Shown in pieces: positions 49,362 to 61,799 of a DNA stretch of 64,000 nt. Made by a program: the position numbers and the translations under genes. The stretch covers positions 542,018,379 through 542,082,378 of the forward strand of contig OY856413.1 in assembly GCA_963693085.1 (NCBI GenBank), read 5' to 3'. The notes beneath the pieces are model-generated. The model made no database searches. It saw only the letters and a program-made list of their open reading frames with translations, and was not told where the DNA came from. Source of the DNA: Alisma plantago-aquatica (taxonomy: Eukaryota > Streptophyta > Magnoliopsida > Alismatales > Alismataceae). How positions within the stretch are numbered: position 1 is the first letter of the stretch; every line of letters starts with the position of its first letter.

Positions 49362-49500
49362 TGAGATAGGTGGTGCACATTTATTATATATAAGACCTTA
49401 AACCCCAAAATTTTAACCATAAACCATAATCGTTTAACCCTAGACCCTTATCTTTTTACCCTAAACCCTAATATATACTTGTTTTCTCTTTGATCATAGA

Positions 49501-49938
49501 ATGGATAGATCATGGATGTCCATTCCAAATCACCGCACCCCAGAGTTTATTTCTGGTCTTGATCAGTTTATTAGATTTGCCGAGGAACATAGGAAACAAC
49601 CTGGAGATAGGTTTTACTGTCCATGTAGGCATTGCGGTAACTACTTGAAAGTCAGCACTGGTGACGAAATCAAAAGTCATGTCATGTGAAATGGGATTGT
49701 ACAAGGTTATACAGAATGGCACTGGCATGGAGAGATTTCAAACTTGAAATCAGTGGATGTCGATAGCAGTTCTTATGTGGAAGAAGAAATTGCCTCCGAT
49801 GACGTAAGCAAGGATTGTCCTTTAAAAATGGCAAAAAAATCTACCGCATCTGCAACTAAGGATGTTGGAGTCAATCTGACAAGTGTATCCTTGAACCTCA
49901 ATGATGGGTATCTATCTATAAAACCTAAAGTCCTTTAA
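49501..49938 (+). pseudogene. CACTA (En/Spm) transposase-associated domain fragment
   Basis: MDRSWMSIPNHRTPEFISGL starts at 49501, right after a polypyrimidine-rich stretch ending in ATAG that resembles a 3' splice site. LDQFIRFAEEH, a cysteine/histidine cluster CPCRHCGNY and the end WHWHGE follow. This is the Transpos_assoc domain found at the N-terminus of plant CACTA transposases. One TGA after SHVM breaks the frame. An unrelated, acidic open stretch continues to 49938. The catalytic transposase domain is not present nearby. Confidence 0.85.
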
Positions 49939-50084
49939 TTTCTTAAATTGATTCACTGGATAAATGACTAGGGATAATGTACACATTTTTTGTGACAATC
50001 CTTATTTGTATCTTACCAGGCCTCAAGGGGTCAATCTGTGATTTCAGGCGATTACAGCTCTATGGAAGTCTAAGGCCAAGGATG

Positions 50085-52060
50085 GGTGGAGATGAAGTTT
50101 CCTTTAAGGAATGTTCTGGCACTTCACTCATACAAATTCCATCCATTTGACGCAATATACTTAATGACACAATTCTGGTTAGGGATGGTTTTAGAATGGA
50201 CAACAAATGTAATCAGGAAATTATTACACACCTTTGTGAATCTTTATTCATTGGTAAGGGGTATTTATGTGAAAATGAGAACCTCTTTGAGATTCTTCTT
50301 GAACCTACTTTGAATTCAATTTAAATGTTTATGATAGTAGTTATAATTTCATTAATCTTATAAATCTGACGTATGGGATAGTCTTTTGGGACATGTTAAT
50401 ATTAGCCCAATGAAATGATTGATGAATCTAGATTTAATTCTTGAATCCAAGATTAATTATAGTAGATATGAGATTTTTGTGCAAGCTAAACAACTTTAAA
50501 ATACTTCCCCATTCTGTTAAATAGGAATTACGAATTTGTTGATTTAGGGCACAACAATATTTATTGAGTTTAATGGGATTATCATTAGTGATAAAAAATG
50601 ACATTTTGTAACTTTTATTGATGAAGAAAGTAGTTATTTAAAAGTAAAGATGAGGCATTAGAAAAATTTAAAATCTTAAAGAAAGAAGTTGAAACTCAAA
50701 TTTATAAAGTACGTAAATGATTAAGGTCTTATAGGGGAGGAGTGTACACCTCAAAATTATTTTTGGATTTTTGTCAATTCCATGATGTAATTAATGATGT
50801 TACCGCTCGTTATTCACCACAATTTGATAAGATTGTAGAAAGTAAGAATTGAACCCTAATATATATGGTTAATACCTTACTTTATAAGTCAGGTCTACCC
50901 TAGGGGAATATTTGAATACAACTTGCCATATTTTGAATAGAGTTCCCCATAAACATAAAGAAAGTAGTTTGTTTGAGTCATGAGAGGGGGAAAATTGAGT
51001 TTCTAGTATCTTCGAGTGTGGGGTTGCCTTGGTAAGGTGCTTGTCCCCAAACACAAAAGAAAGAAATTTTGATTGAAAATGATTGATGCCATCTTCATGG
51101 GTTATATAGAGACAAATTATGCCTAGATATTCTTTATTGTAAAATATGAAATCTCAGGCATTGATGTCTATACAATTGTAGAACTATGTGATGCTACATA
51201 ATTAGGATGTGTTTCCATGACAACATGTATGCCAAAAGAAGTACCTCAATGGGAATCATTCACCACAACTTCCATTACTGAGCATGTGGAAAGGATAAAA
51301 AATTTAAGGGAAACTTATAAAAAACTCTTTATGAATCCAATGACTAACGAAATGGTTGTGCTAAGGAGAAATAAATGGCCTATGACATCCAAGTAGCTGG
51401 GAAGTGAGTTTGTCACTTACAATAATTAGGATGGTCCTCTATCTTTCAATCTATCTATGGATTCTCAGAAAGCTATGTTTTAGAAAGAAGTCATTAACAA
51501 TAAAATCTAATCAATTCTCTCAAATGGAGCTTGGGAATTAGTGGAATTCCTTCCTAGGTGTTCTATAGTTTGATGTAAATGGGTCTTTAATAAGAATCTT
51601 ATTGCACATGGGACAATAAATAAATATAATTCTAGATGATTTGCTAAAAGTTACACACACAGCGAAGCAATAAATTATTTTGATTCCAATTCTCCTATTT
51701 CTCATATGACCATAATTTGAGTTCCTAGAGAATTACTTCTCTTTTTAATCTTGCTATCCATCATATGCACGTGAAAACTATGTTCTTACAAGGTGATCTC
51801 AAGAGGAGATTTACATGGAGAAGTCTTAGGAATTTTTGGGTCATGGAATGAGTCCACAGTGTGTAAACTTGTTTAGTTATATGTCTTGAAACAAGCCCCT
51901 AAGAAATGGTATGAGAAGTTTGATTCTGTAATTTCATTGTTTGGCTTTCTTTCTAATGATTCTAATAAGTGTGTTTATTAGAATATTTTCAATGATGGAT
52001 TCATTCCGTTGTGCTTATATGTAGAGATATTTTTGTTTTAATATGAAAGTAGTAAACTAG
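50085..52060 (+). pseudogene. Copia G: protease end, integrase and RT remnant
   Basis: Pieces in shifting frames follow a Ty1/copia polyprotein. SIxRNI and GKGYLCENENLFEILLEP come from the protease/GAG-pre-integrase boundary. 50640-50870 matches the integrase, with SKDEALEKFKILKKEVETQI, LRSYRGG, FCQFHDVI and ARYSPQF. 51510-51620 has ILSNGAWELVEFLPRCSIVGCKWVF and matches the RT start. VCKLV and LKQAPKKWYEKFDSVISLFGF are at 51860-51950. The active-site position reads CLYVEIFLF (family YVDD). It is much older-looking than copia F and from a different copia branch. Confidence 0.8.
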
Positions 52061-53783
52061 AGGCCGGATGTTTAATAAGTTGTCTTTCATAGAGAATGAT
52101 CACAAACACGGTCCAACTAGTTATCACTACATTTCATCTACCAAAGAAGACACATTCAAATTAGTGAATGATATAGAGAAGTCACAACTCAAGTGTACCA
52201 TCATACATGAAGGGTTGAACCTTCCTGTAATTTCTAGTGTTAAGGTTGGGGACAAGCATAAGAAAAATACTAGTTCAATCTGATATACTTTCAAGTCATT
52301 GTTTCCTTATTATGGTTGAAGTATATAACTAATTATACATTACTAAATGAATCTAATAAAATAAAATTGTGGTGTCTTCTTTTATTGTGGAAAAGTAACA
52401 TCATTGTGGGTGAAAATGGACGATGTTGATATTTATGACATTGAAGGACTTAGTGAAAGAACACGGCAGTTGTATTACATATGTCCTTTCGAACATGTAA
52501 AATTGAAAAATATCCCAATGATATACAACTATATATTAATCAAAATGTAATGAGTGTCACATTTTATAGAGAAATGATCTACGCACATATTATTGGTGGA
52601 CAAAAGATCTTGTTGCAACTATGTAGTCCCTTAAAATTGGAAATGTAAAGTTGTTTTGTGTAAACCAATGGATATCAAGGGCATCACTAAAGTGAACTAA
52701 ATCTATTATGTCCATCATACCAAATCAAATATGATGCACTTAATAAAGAAGTCAAAAAATGTAATACTTAATTGTATAATGGATCTACCGTCACCTTTAT
52801 CATTTTGCAATTGTTGAACCATAACACTTGCCAATGGCCATAAGACATATGTAGTGGATATTTTAAAAGTTTTAAATACTCCATCAAAACATTGTATTGA
52901 CTGATGGGATATTGTTGTGAATAACATTCATTCATTATTTATTTTAGCTTATTTAACTGTGTTTGATGATTTAAAATTTCACATACTCTGTAATTCTGAT
53001 GAGTAGCCATATTTGAAATCAAACTATTTACCTTATCATTCTCATGGATAACTACACTAAAGTTAAAAGTATTCAACATATTGTAGATAAGTAGTGGGAC
53101 TCAAATTTAGAATGATTTCAAAATTCAACAAAGCACTTGCACTGGAAGAGTTTAAGAGTCCATTATAAATTTTGTTTCCGTATTAAGTAGACGTCATTTC
53201 ACATGTGAGTTTTGAAAAAAGATTACTCTAATAAATGAAGAGTAAGTGTTGTACTTGAACTATCAAATATACATATTGTAAAAATATAAAGAAAAACTAG
53301 ATTTTGAAGAGTGGCCATGATGTGATATCTCTCATAGACCAGTTAGAGTATCCTCTTAAGAAGGACATGTTTTTATTGAAATATGCTTTACTTAGAGATG
53401 GTTTATCATAAGTGGACCTTTTAATGCATAATATATATGGTAATAAGCAATGTAATGTAATGAGATTTGTTTGTTTATGTATCTATCATATTATGAGCAA
53501 ATTCATTTTGAAATAGACTATGTAATGCAATCACATGAAATGGCTTTTTTGTTGCTATATCTTATGACTATACTACTCAATTCTCTTATGTAATTTCCGA
53601 TATACCTATAACAAGATCAAGTCAGGTGCATGTCAGCCTAGATACATATTTTTGTGCTTTAGCTCTGTTCACCAATCGGTCTTGGTTAGTCTTTGTATGT
53701 GTTTTTCTTGGCATCATATGATATTTTAGCTTCTTTATACCAAATATTAAACAAAATAAACTAACACCATTGTAGCTGAACTT
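52061..53783. other. Unresolved AT-rich stretch between copia G and LTR-A (iii)
   Basis: An open frame at 52068-52283 (71 codons, KLSFIENDHKHGPTSYHYIS...) matches nothing I recognise. At about 53488-53530 a short frame (YEQIHFEIDYVMQS) resembles the FHERTKHIEIDCHFVRE block near the end of a copia RNase H, so the tail of copia G may lie here. I see no other gene signal. Confidence 0.3.
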
Positions 53784-55755
53784 TTTTGGTATGCATGCCT
53801 AGAGAGCCAATTATGTGATGATTGTAATGTGGCTTGAGGTAACTGATTTTAAAGTAATAAAAAGGCAATTTTGTTTATTCTATAATATTTAGTTATGAGA
53901 TAATGATGTAACATAATAAATGGATAAAGAATGATGTTACTTGATGATATATGTCTTTAGGTTAAGGATCTAGATAATAAGATCAAATGTATGATAAGAG
54001 TACATACATTTGCATATGTCCCTAGTCAGATTTTAGTGTGGAAGAAAAATTGGCAATAGTAATACATAAGACTAGAATCTGTGTTGGTTGATGACAAAAT
54101 ATCATTAGTCATGATATGTGATATCAAACCAAGAACATAAGAACTTGTTAGAGAACAATGTACTTGAAAGACCCTCCTTGAAAGTGATACATGGAACCAT
54201 TGAATGGTAGTCAAAATTAACTCTCATAGTGATGGTGGTGATTGTGTTTATTCAACCTAAAGTCACTACAATCATTACATGTCGACCAATGAATTTTGAC
54301 ACCATCCAACATGACCTTGAATAAGGGTTCCCATAAAGGTGATGCTTAGGTGCATTTTGACGCATGGGGATTGATTGTGAGTGATGTAGATGGGATTTTT
54401 TCCTCCTACCAGAGATGATATCCTGGCTACTTGATAAAGGAGACTAAGAAATGCATGGCCATGATCGTGTGTGTCAATATGTGATAATTAGCTCATATGT
54501 ATCTCAACAATCCTCTCTAGTTCAAGAAACATGAATTGAATATTGAAGTGGATGGCAATTTCATGCATCAATTTCAATTTGGATGTCAGAGACAAAGGAA
54601 CTATATGATCACTATAAAAATAATCAAATATTGTAAGTTGAAGTTGTTCTTTAACTTCTAATTACTTGTATAGCAATGATGTGTTGTGAGATACTGCTCA
54701 TTTCTTGTAATGTCATAAATTAGTTATGTACATTAACTACCAATATCATTTGGGACCTATACGGCCACACAAATAGGATGAACCTAGAAAAGGAGTTTAC
54801 TAATGAATATGATTTAATTTAATTACTAAAGTGTATGAGTATCTAATTTAGACAACATCCATTGTGCATTGTATGAACTAGAATTTGAACCACCTGGTTC
54901 AAAAGTGAACCACCTAGTTCAAGAACATGAATTGCCTAATTCGAAAATGAACTAGGTTCAATCAAAATGTTAAATGACCAATTTAGGTTGTGAATTGATT
55001 CAATGATCAGTAAGATAGGATCAAGGATTGATGATGATGTCATGTTGTGCATTAATTGTTGCAATGAAAGACATTATGTTTGCGAATAGGAAATATAGTG
55101 AATCGATCAATTCAAATATTAACTCAACCATTTCACCAGTGAACCGACTGGTTTGTGGCTTGCAACTCCCAGAAAATTCATGAAAATATGTTTGTTTGAC
55201 TGCCAGTTGATCTAGAAACCCTGACCCTTTCCCTCCTATAAATAGAGGGGTAATCAAGGCTTTCAAGAGACACAACAATAAGCTCTGACAATTATTGTCC
55301 ACTCATAGTGAGGTAACTTGAGAGTCAAAGAATGTCTTACCCATAAATTGGGGAGACAATAAGGGAGAGACCACAAGGGAGAGAAAGTCAATGCTAGCAC
55401 GTTGACGTTCAAAGGGACAACTCATTCCTATTGGCTTAAGTAGCACAACATGGAGTTTCTAACGCTCTGCATGAACTATCTAGAGGCATGGAGGCCATTT
55501 TTACCCACTAGGAGGACATCTTCAACTGCCATATATGGTTCTACACCACAATGACATCGCCGACAATCGTCTGAGTGATTTTTACAAAAGTAGCACACCT
55601 GTACAAGGGTAGTAACTGAACTTGCAATAGGACCAGGTATATGCCTTGCAACCTTCCTTCCAAGTCCATAATTGTTGACGAGATCTACTAGTCAAGTGGA
55701 ATATGACTAGAATTTTTTGTTTCTACTATCATCTCAATCGCAATATTTCTCTACA
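53784..55755 (+). mobile_element. LTR-A copy (iii), about 1.97 kb, probably a complete copia LTR
   Basis: The first 900 bases match the reverse complement of 22526-23373 and of copy (i). The start reads TTTTGGTATGCATGCC against TGTTGGTATGTATGCC. It then runs on through a TATA box (55237) to the end TCTACA, followed by a primer-binding site, which identifies it as a 5' LTR on the plus strand. No gag or pol follows, so the element is a stub. Confidence 0.7.
55237..55245 (+). promoter_or_regulatory. TATA box of LTR-A (iii)
   Basis: TATAAATAG lies in a GC-richer context about 520 bases before the LTR end, a normal position for a plant LTR promoter. Confidence 0.65.
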
Positions 55756-55756
55756 G

Positions 55757-55770
55757 TGGTATCAGAGCCA
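55757..55770 (+). other. Primer-binding site after LTR-A (iii)
   Basis: TGGTATCAGAGCCA is an exact match to the plant initiator tRNA-Met type site, one base after the LTR end. Confidence 0.88.
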
Positions 55771-57348
55771 CATCAATTTACTATATTTTGGAATGTAACC
55801 GATAAGATCGGACTTCTATTTTATCATTCATTTTATTGCATTTCATACAAATATTTAAAATATTAATATGAATATATGATTAAATACCACATACGATCCC
55901 AATATATAAATATATATTATATGAGATATATGTAATTTATATGTGTTTCTCTAAAATTGTTTTGCTGGTGGATGTAAGCATGGTTATAGCCAATACCCCA
56001 TGGACATGTGTGACTGGTTGGATGGTTCTATGTGTAAATTTTAAATTTGATTTTCATATCGAGCCTCCCTCTCTTTTTCCATATGTAAGTTTATGATTTA
56101 CTTTCTATGGCCCCCCAACTGTAACTTGAGGTTTCAATTTTACAATGTAATAAGTTAAATGGGAAAATGATGGTTAATTTCCTATTTTGGAAAAGCAAAG
56201 GCATTTTGCACCAGTCAAGTCGATCGACTCTGAATTTGAGCCAATCCACTAGAGGACAAGGAGGTCATACGATAGGAGGAGTTGATCAATTGACTAGTGG
56301 CCCAGCCGATCAACTAGAGGAGTCCAGATGTTGCTTGAACTAGAGGATAGTCAACCATTCTAGGAGACCAATTGACCAGCTAGGAGGCCAACCAATCGAT
56401 TGAAAGGATGAGTCAGCTAACCAAGATGGTTCTAACACTGATTTCTATAAGTACAAGTTGTTACATATGATGTGGATCTTAGGTGGTAGCAATTCTTTGT
56501 GGCTCCAAAGAATTGCATTAATATGGCCATAACCATCACTTGTATGTTATGATTGCTTCTTTGGTTTGTGGATGTAGTATGTATATGATATGCACTATAA
56601 GAATGTGGATTTGGACATATATATGTATTTATACATAAACAAAATCCTTCAATCAAATTTTAAGTATTAGATGCTTTCCATAAGAGAGACACATGAAAAG
56701 CATGATCGACCAAACGTAGGTTATTCCAAATCATGATGTGCCATCTATCTCATGGAAGTGTGATAATAGATATGTGGATCTGTCAAAGTAGGGTGCATAT
56801 CCTATCGTATTCACTTTTGGGTTAGGCTTAACTATGTGTCCTTAATGAGATTAAGTTCCTAGAATCATAGAGATGGATTGTGACAAGGAGTTGTGCACAC
56901 CATCTATACAAAAGTTGCATGATATGAAATTGCCAAAAGTTACCTACCTAAATAGTCAAGTTTTGGGTGATTAGTCAAAGATGACTCATGATTTGATGAA
57001 ATACTAGAAGATTGAACGTTGCAATCTTCCAAATATGTAGTGAGGGCTATCAATTTGAACAAAATACTGGGAAAACTTTTTAAATTAATCCTAATTAATA
57101 TATTAAATATTATCAAATCAGATAAAAAGTGTTATGATAATGTAAAAATTTTACTCTTGTCGATATAAATAGATAACACACAATCTTTGCAATCAGTCCT
57201 TGAGAAGGACAATCCAACCTAGAAAAATTTCCATAATTAGTGTAGGACTTTGAGAAGAGTTCTTTATCTCCCTAAAACACTAGTGCTAGTGGAACCCACT
57301 ATGTATGAGCCTAAGGCTGGAGTGGATGCTTACTTGAAGCATGGCAAC
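55771..57348. other. Non-coding, LTR-like stretch
   Basis: There is no gag after the primer site. 56210-56420 holds degenerate short repeats around GATCAATTGACTAG and CCAATCGATTG. A second TATA-like TATAAATAGA is at 57165-57174. This looks like another LTR or its remnant, but I could not find its ends. Confidence 0.35.
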
Positions 57349-60182
57349 TGTAACAACCCCCTCCCCCTATAATCCCCTATTCAGGTGGACCGAGAGGGAA
57401 AGAGACATTATCAAATTTACATAATTGAGGTTTAGCAATCAACTAAAAATAATTGTAAATTTCACTATATAGAAAAGATTTTGGTAACAATATGAAAGAT
57501 CAACTCTCCACTAAAGAATTGCATGTAATGGAAATCTATTGTTTGCAACAGGAAATAAAACTAAATAACTAAATCCTCCAGAATAACATTAAATCTTTTC
57601 TTTTGGTGTCTTCTTCTAAGGATAGCCATCTTTCTTCATTACTTGTAGATTAGTAACAGTTTAATCTAAAACACCGTGAAACAAAACACGACTACTATAT
57701 CGAGATATAATTGTATGTGGGGAAATACAATATTCACATGTAAGTGTAACAACATAATCTTCTATAGAAACAATTATTATACAAAATTGAAAATGCATTT
57801 TCTTTCTAACTTCTCAACTCTTAATCACTAAATCTCTATGTACACTCCCTCAGTAGAGTACTCATTGTGGGGTAACCTCTCACTAGGGTTTATCCCTACA
57901 ATAGACTTCTCATAACCTTCCTGTTCCTAGGCTTGGTTTCTTATGGTTTTCCTTTCTTGGCTTGGCTTCATAACGACCATCCTATCCCAGCTTGGTCTGA
58001 TTTGTAATCTTCCTATCCCATCTTGATCACCCATCATCATAATGAAATTTCATAAACCCCACATGTATCACTTAAACCCACCAGAGATAGTTGAGAAAGT
58101 TATACTTATATAATGTGATACTCGTAGGGGCCTTATAGATTGTAGGAAATAAATAAACAACCAATAGTTTATCTGCAATCAATTCTGGAAACTTTAGAAA
58201 ACCACAAAAGTCATTTAAGGCGATTAGTCATAGGCGTAACGACATACCTTTCTTAGAGATGATCAAATTCCAAGTAAATAGGTGAAGTTGAAATAAATCA
58301 AGCAATCACCCTAAAATAACACCCAAGTATTACTATTTGTTCATAATTTAACATTCTACTGACTTGGATTCCAAGTTAGGGGTTTGGGGTCAAATTAGGG
58401 TTTCGTTATGGTTTTGGCTTCCAAAAACCTAATCATCACATTTAACGTGTTTTAACTTACAAACCTTAATTTTGATGTTATATTAATCCTTAATCTTAAT
58501 TAAGTCCAAGATGTCCTTTTTATCCAAAAAGATTAAACTTTATCCATTAAAGTCATTGAAACAAATTATGATATTTAGAACTAAGAAATTAGGGTTTTGA
58601 TGCATTTGATACATTAAATTAGCAACTTTGGGAACTTTTGGAATTTGAGGTAAAACTAGGTCTTGAATCCAATATAATTGGATTCCTTGATTTTTTCTGA
58701 TAAACTTTCATAAATAACTTGTCTATATCTGACTTACCAATTAATTATTATAATTATTTCAAGATTTAACTTAATTGTTCAATCATAGGCCACTGCCTCA
58801 GTGGCTGAATGGGTAATGCCAATGTGTCACGGGGCCATGGATGAGCCAGTCATCTTACACATGTTCAGGGCCCACCCTCGAGTGGCTAAGCCTAAGAAAC
58901 ATGGAAAAAGACTAGGACATGGTAGAAATGCCCAAACCTTAAAGAATGAGTGTCTGAGCAGAGGGGTAATTCCCCTAGAGGTTATCTTCAACCTTGTCTT
59001 GTCTCCTCTCACACAAATAGGTGTCCAACCTAACGATTGACTTTGAGATTTTGACCTTTTGAGTAATCGACAAGGATACAGGGGCCTTCACGTTGACTAG
59101 CCGAAGTTGTAGATGCCTTCAATTGTTTAGGAGGAGGTCAGAGCAGCTAGGGCGGTGAAGATGAATCTCTGGCGAGGTCAAGGATAAGGCTAGAAATCAA
59201 AATTGGAGGTAGGGATGACTACGTCAGGTCTCGCAGAGTGTCACAAAGGATTTTTTTATCCTCATAGGGGATGGTTATCCCTATATATAGTCTTGGCTAT
59301 GAAGGCAACGTTCCCAATGGGTTCGCGAATTGTGAAAACTCATAATGTCTTACAAAAGTAGGTAAAATATAGGGTATGTGGATGCACATTACTCTCACAA
59401 ATCCTTTGGAATAGTTTCCAGATTTGCATGTCGGTCAAGGTGAGAGAAAAAAGGATATACATCGTTATTGCGCCCTAGCTTTCCTTTCTCGTCTAGCATA
59501 TACGATGAACGAGCACCTTTCGATCTCAATCTAATGGCTATTAAGCCTCACAAAACATCAATGGGCCGGATATGGTTTCCAATCAGACTAATACTGAGAC
59601 ATTTAATTCATATTAATCATCACTTTAAGAAAAACCATTTAATTCATAACTCTCTCTCCTTTTATCATTTTAGTTCCAACTTTTAAAGGAAAGTCGTTAT
59701 CACTTAAATCTAGGTGGGGTCCATATTTGAGACCAAAATACTGAACTTGAAGTTGTTCTTTTATTGTCTCCAAGTCTCCCTTTATTTCATTTATTTAAAG
59801 CATCAAAATATTTTTTTTCTCTTCCTAGCTTGCAATGATTTCTTATTTTGATAACTTTTCCCATTAGATACAATATGGAACCAAAACCAAACCATTAGTT
59901 TCCTTCACCGTCTTTTTTCTAAAAAAACTCCACATAGTTCCTTATGTAGTTTACTAAGTACCTATTACTTTTAGTAATTCATTTATTATTTAGATTTTCT
60001 CTCTTTTCCTTTCACTAATGAACTATTGAAAATAGTGAAACCACGACAACCATTACAAAGGAGGATTTGCAAAATAAACCCATACTTTAAAAAAAAGTAG
60101 ATTAACCTTTCTAACATATCCTTAACAATCCAATAACTACATTTGAACTATATAAATACATTGGAAAAACCATGTTATAACA
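57349..60182 (-). repeat. 3' LTR of GypM-E (2834 bp)
   Basis: On the minus strand it begins TGTTATAACATGG at 60182, just after a polypurine tract (AAGAGGGAAAGGA), and ends GGGGTTGTTACA at 57349. It matches the GypM-D LTR end to end without the RTE insertion. Confidence 0.92.
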
Positions 60183-61352
60183 TCCTTTCCCTCTTATAGG
60201 AACTTTGTCCCCAAAATTCAACTAGTAATACAAAAAGTTCAGAATGAGTCTTTTCCATTTTTGTCTTTAACTCCAATGTGGCTTCATCCTCACCATGTTT
60301 CTTCCAGTAAACCTTTACCATCTCTATCTTTTTATTCCTGATCTCTTTCACCTTGGTATCCAATATCCTCACAAGTGAATTAGGGTATGTCAACCTCCCT
60401 TAGAGTTCTATCGGTTCAAATTTTAACACATGGGTAGAATCCTTCACATGGCACTTCAAATTAGACACATGGAATACATGATGCAATTTATTATATGGTG
60501 GTAGTAAATCTAGACAATAAGAAGCCTCACCAATCCATTCTAGAATATTAGATAGACAAACATACTATGGACTTAGTATTCCTCTATTCTTTGTTAAAGC
60601 TCGGAGGGGTCAGATTTCTAGAAACACATGATCACCTATAGTGAAGTGTAGATTTGTTTGTTTTGCATCAACATACGACTTCTATCGATCCTGGGCTCTA
60701 TTTATCCTTTTCTTGATCAAAGAGACATTTTCAACATATAAATGTAGTTACTCTAACCTAAGCAAGGTCCTCTCACTGACACATCCCAATGAAGCAGTGA
60801 TTGACACGACCTCCCATAAAGAGCTTCATACAGAGGAAACCTAATACTGGCTTGGTAACTATTATTATAGGAAAACTTATCTAAGGAAAGGTATTGCTTC
60901 CATGATCATCCCCAATCTAGCACACAAGCTATCAACAGATCTTCTAGGGTCTGAATGGTTCTTTCTGACTGTCCATTGGTCTAGAGTGATAGGTTGTGCT
61001 AAATTTTAACCTCATACTGAGTTCTTCTTGAACTTGCTACCATAGCTTTGAAGTGAACATAGGGTCATGATAAGAGATAATTGAACTCAGAACACCATAG
61101 AAACAAACTACCTCTCTAATATAAAGCTCAGCTAGGTCTGACACCTTAGAAGTGACCTTGGGGGTAAGAAAGTGTGCTGACCTAGTTAAGTGGTCCACCA
61201 CAACCCATATTGCATCATGTGACCTTCTCCTAACTTGGAAAAACCCACCAAAAAATCCATGGTGATTTGGTCTCATTTTGACTCAGGAATCTCAATTGAT
61301 TATAGTAACCCATTAGGTCATTGGTGCTCATCCTTCACCTTCTGGCACGTGA
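60183..61352 (-). pseudogene. GypM-E integrase and C-terminal region
   Basis: The minus-strand translation begins CLTCQKVKDEHQ at about 61345 and continues through the integrase core (SHDAIWVVVDHLTRSAHFLTPK, SDLAELYIREVVCFYGVLSSIISYHDPMFTSKLW) with an in-frame stop and frameshifts. It ends in a C-terminal region with TYPNSLVRILDTKVKEIRNKKIE and VKVYWKKHGEDEATLE, the chromodomain-side tail ending before the polypurine tract. It matches 14995-16100. Everything upstream of the integrase zinc finger is missing, and a tandem repeat starts at the break. Confidence 0.88.
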
Positions 61353-61361
61353 GACAAATAG

Positions 61362-61661
61362 AGGTATCCTATCATTTATAATTGATTTCAAAATTTCAAA
61401 CTAGCACATGCATTATCATCATCATTCTACATCATACAATATGGATTCATAATTAAACATAAATGTAGGTATCCTATCATTCATAATTGATTTCAAAATT
61501 TCAAACTAGCTCATGCATTATCATCATCATTATACATCATACAATATGGATTCAAAATTAAACATAAATGTAGGTATCCTATCATTCATAATTGATTTAA
61601 AAATTTCAAACTAGCTCATACATTATCATCATCATTCTACATCATAAAATATGGATTCATG
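61362..61661. repeat. 105 bp tandem repeat, about 2.85 copies
   Basis: Copies start with AGGTATCCT at 61362, 61467 and 61572. They differ at a few positions only. The array begins within 10 bases of the break point of GypM-E. Confidence 0.95.
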
Positions 61662-61799
61662 TTCCTAACATTTATTTGCACAAACATTTATTTCATTTCA
61701 TATAGTATCAATAGAAGTGCAAAAATCATAAAAGCATCCATTAATTTCATATAATATATATTAATCATACAAAATTCTTTACTGCCTACCTTCCAAGGC

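Larger units (their letters stand above)
48701..49390. repeat. Tandem duplication (343 bp period) of a double-hairpin unit
   Basis: Two direct copies start with ATGAATGATGAAACTAG at 48701 and 49044. Each contains a short perfect palindrome with a 14 bp stem and 5-base loop (48769-48801; 49114-49146) followed by a larger hairpin of about 195 bp. Both copies end in CACATTTATTATATAT. Confidence 0.92.

Noticed and set aside
49385..49475. ACCCTAAACCCTAA words resembling plant telomere repeats
   Set aside because: There are only one to two perfect units among degenerate ones, and AACCCTAA is common throughout this window. It is not an interstitial telomere array.
53430..53780. End of copia G RNase H
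   Set aside because: Only one short block resembles the family, and the roughly 1.4 kb before it does not match, so I did not annotate it as pol.
36921..61352. GypM-D and GypM-E as the two ends of one intact element
   Set aside because: They are on opposite strands, so they cannot be a simple pair; at most an inversion, listed as a hypothesis.
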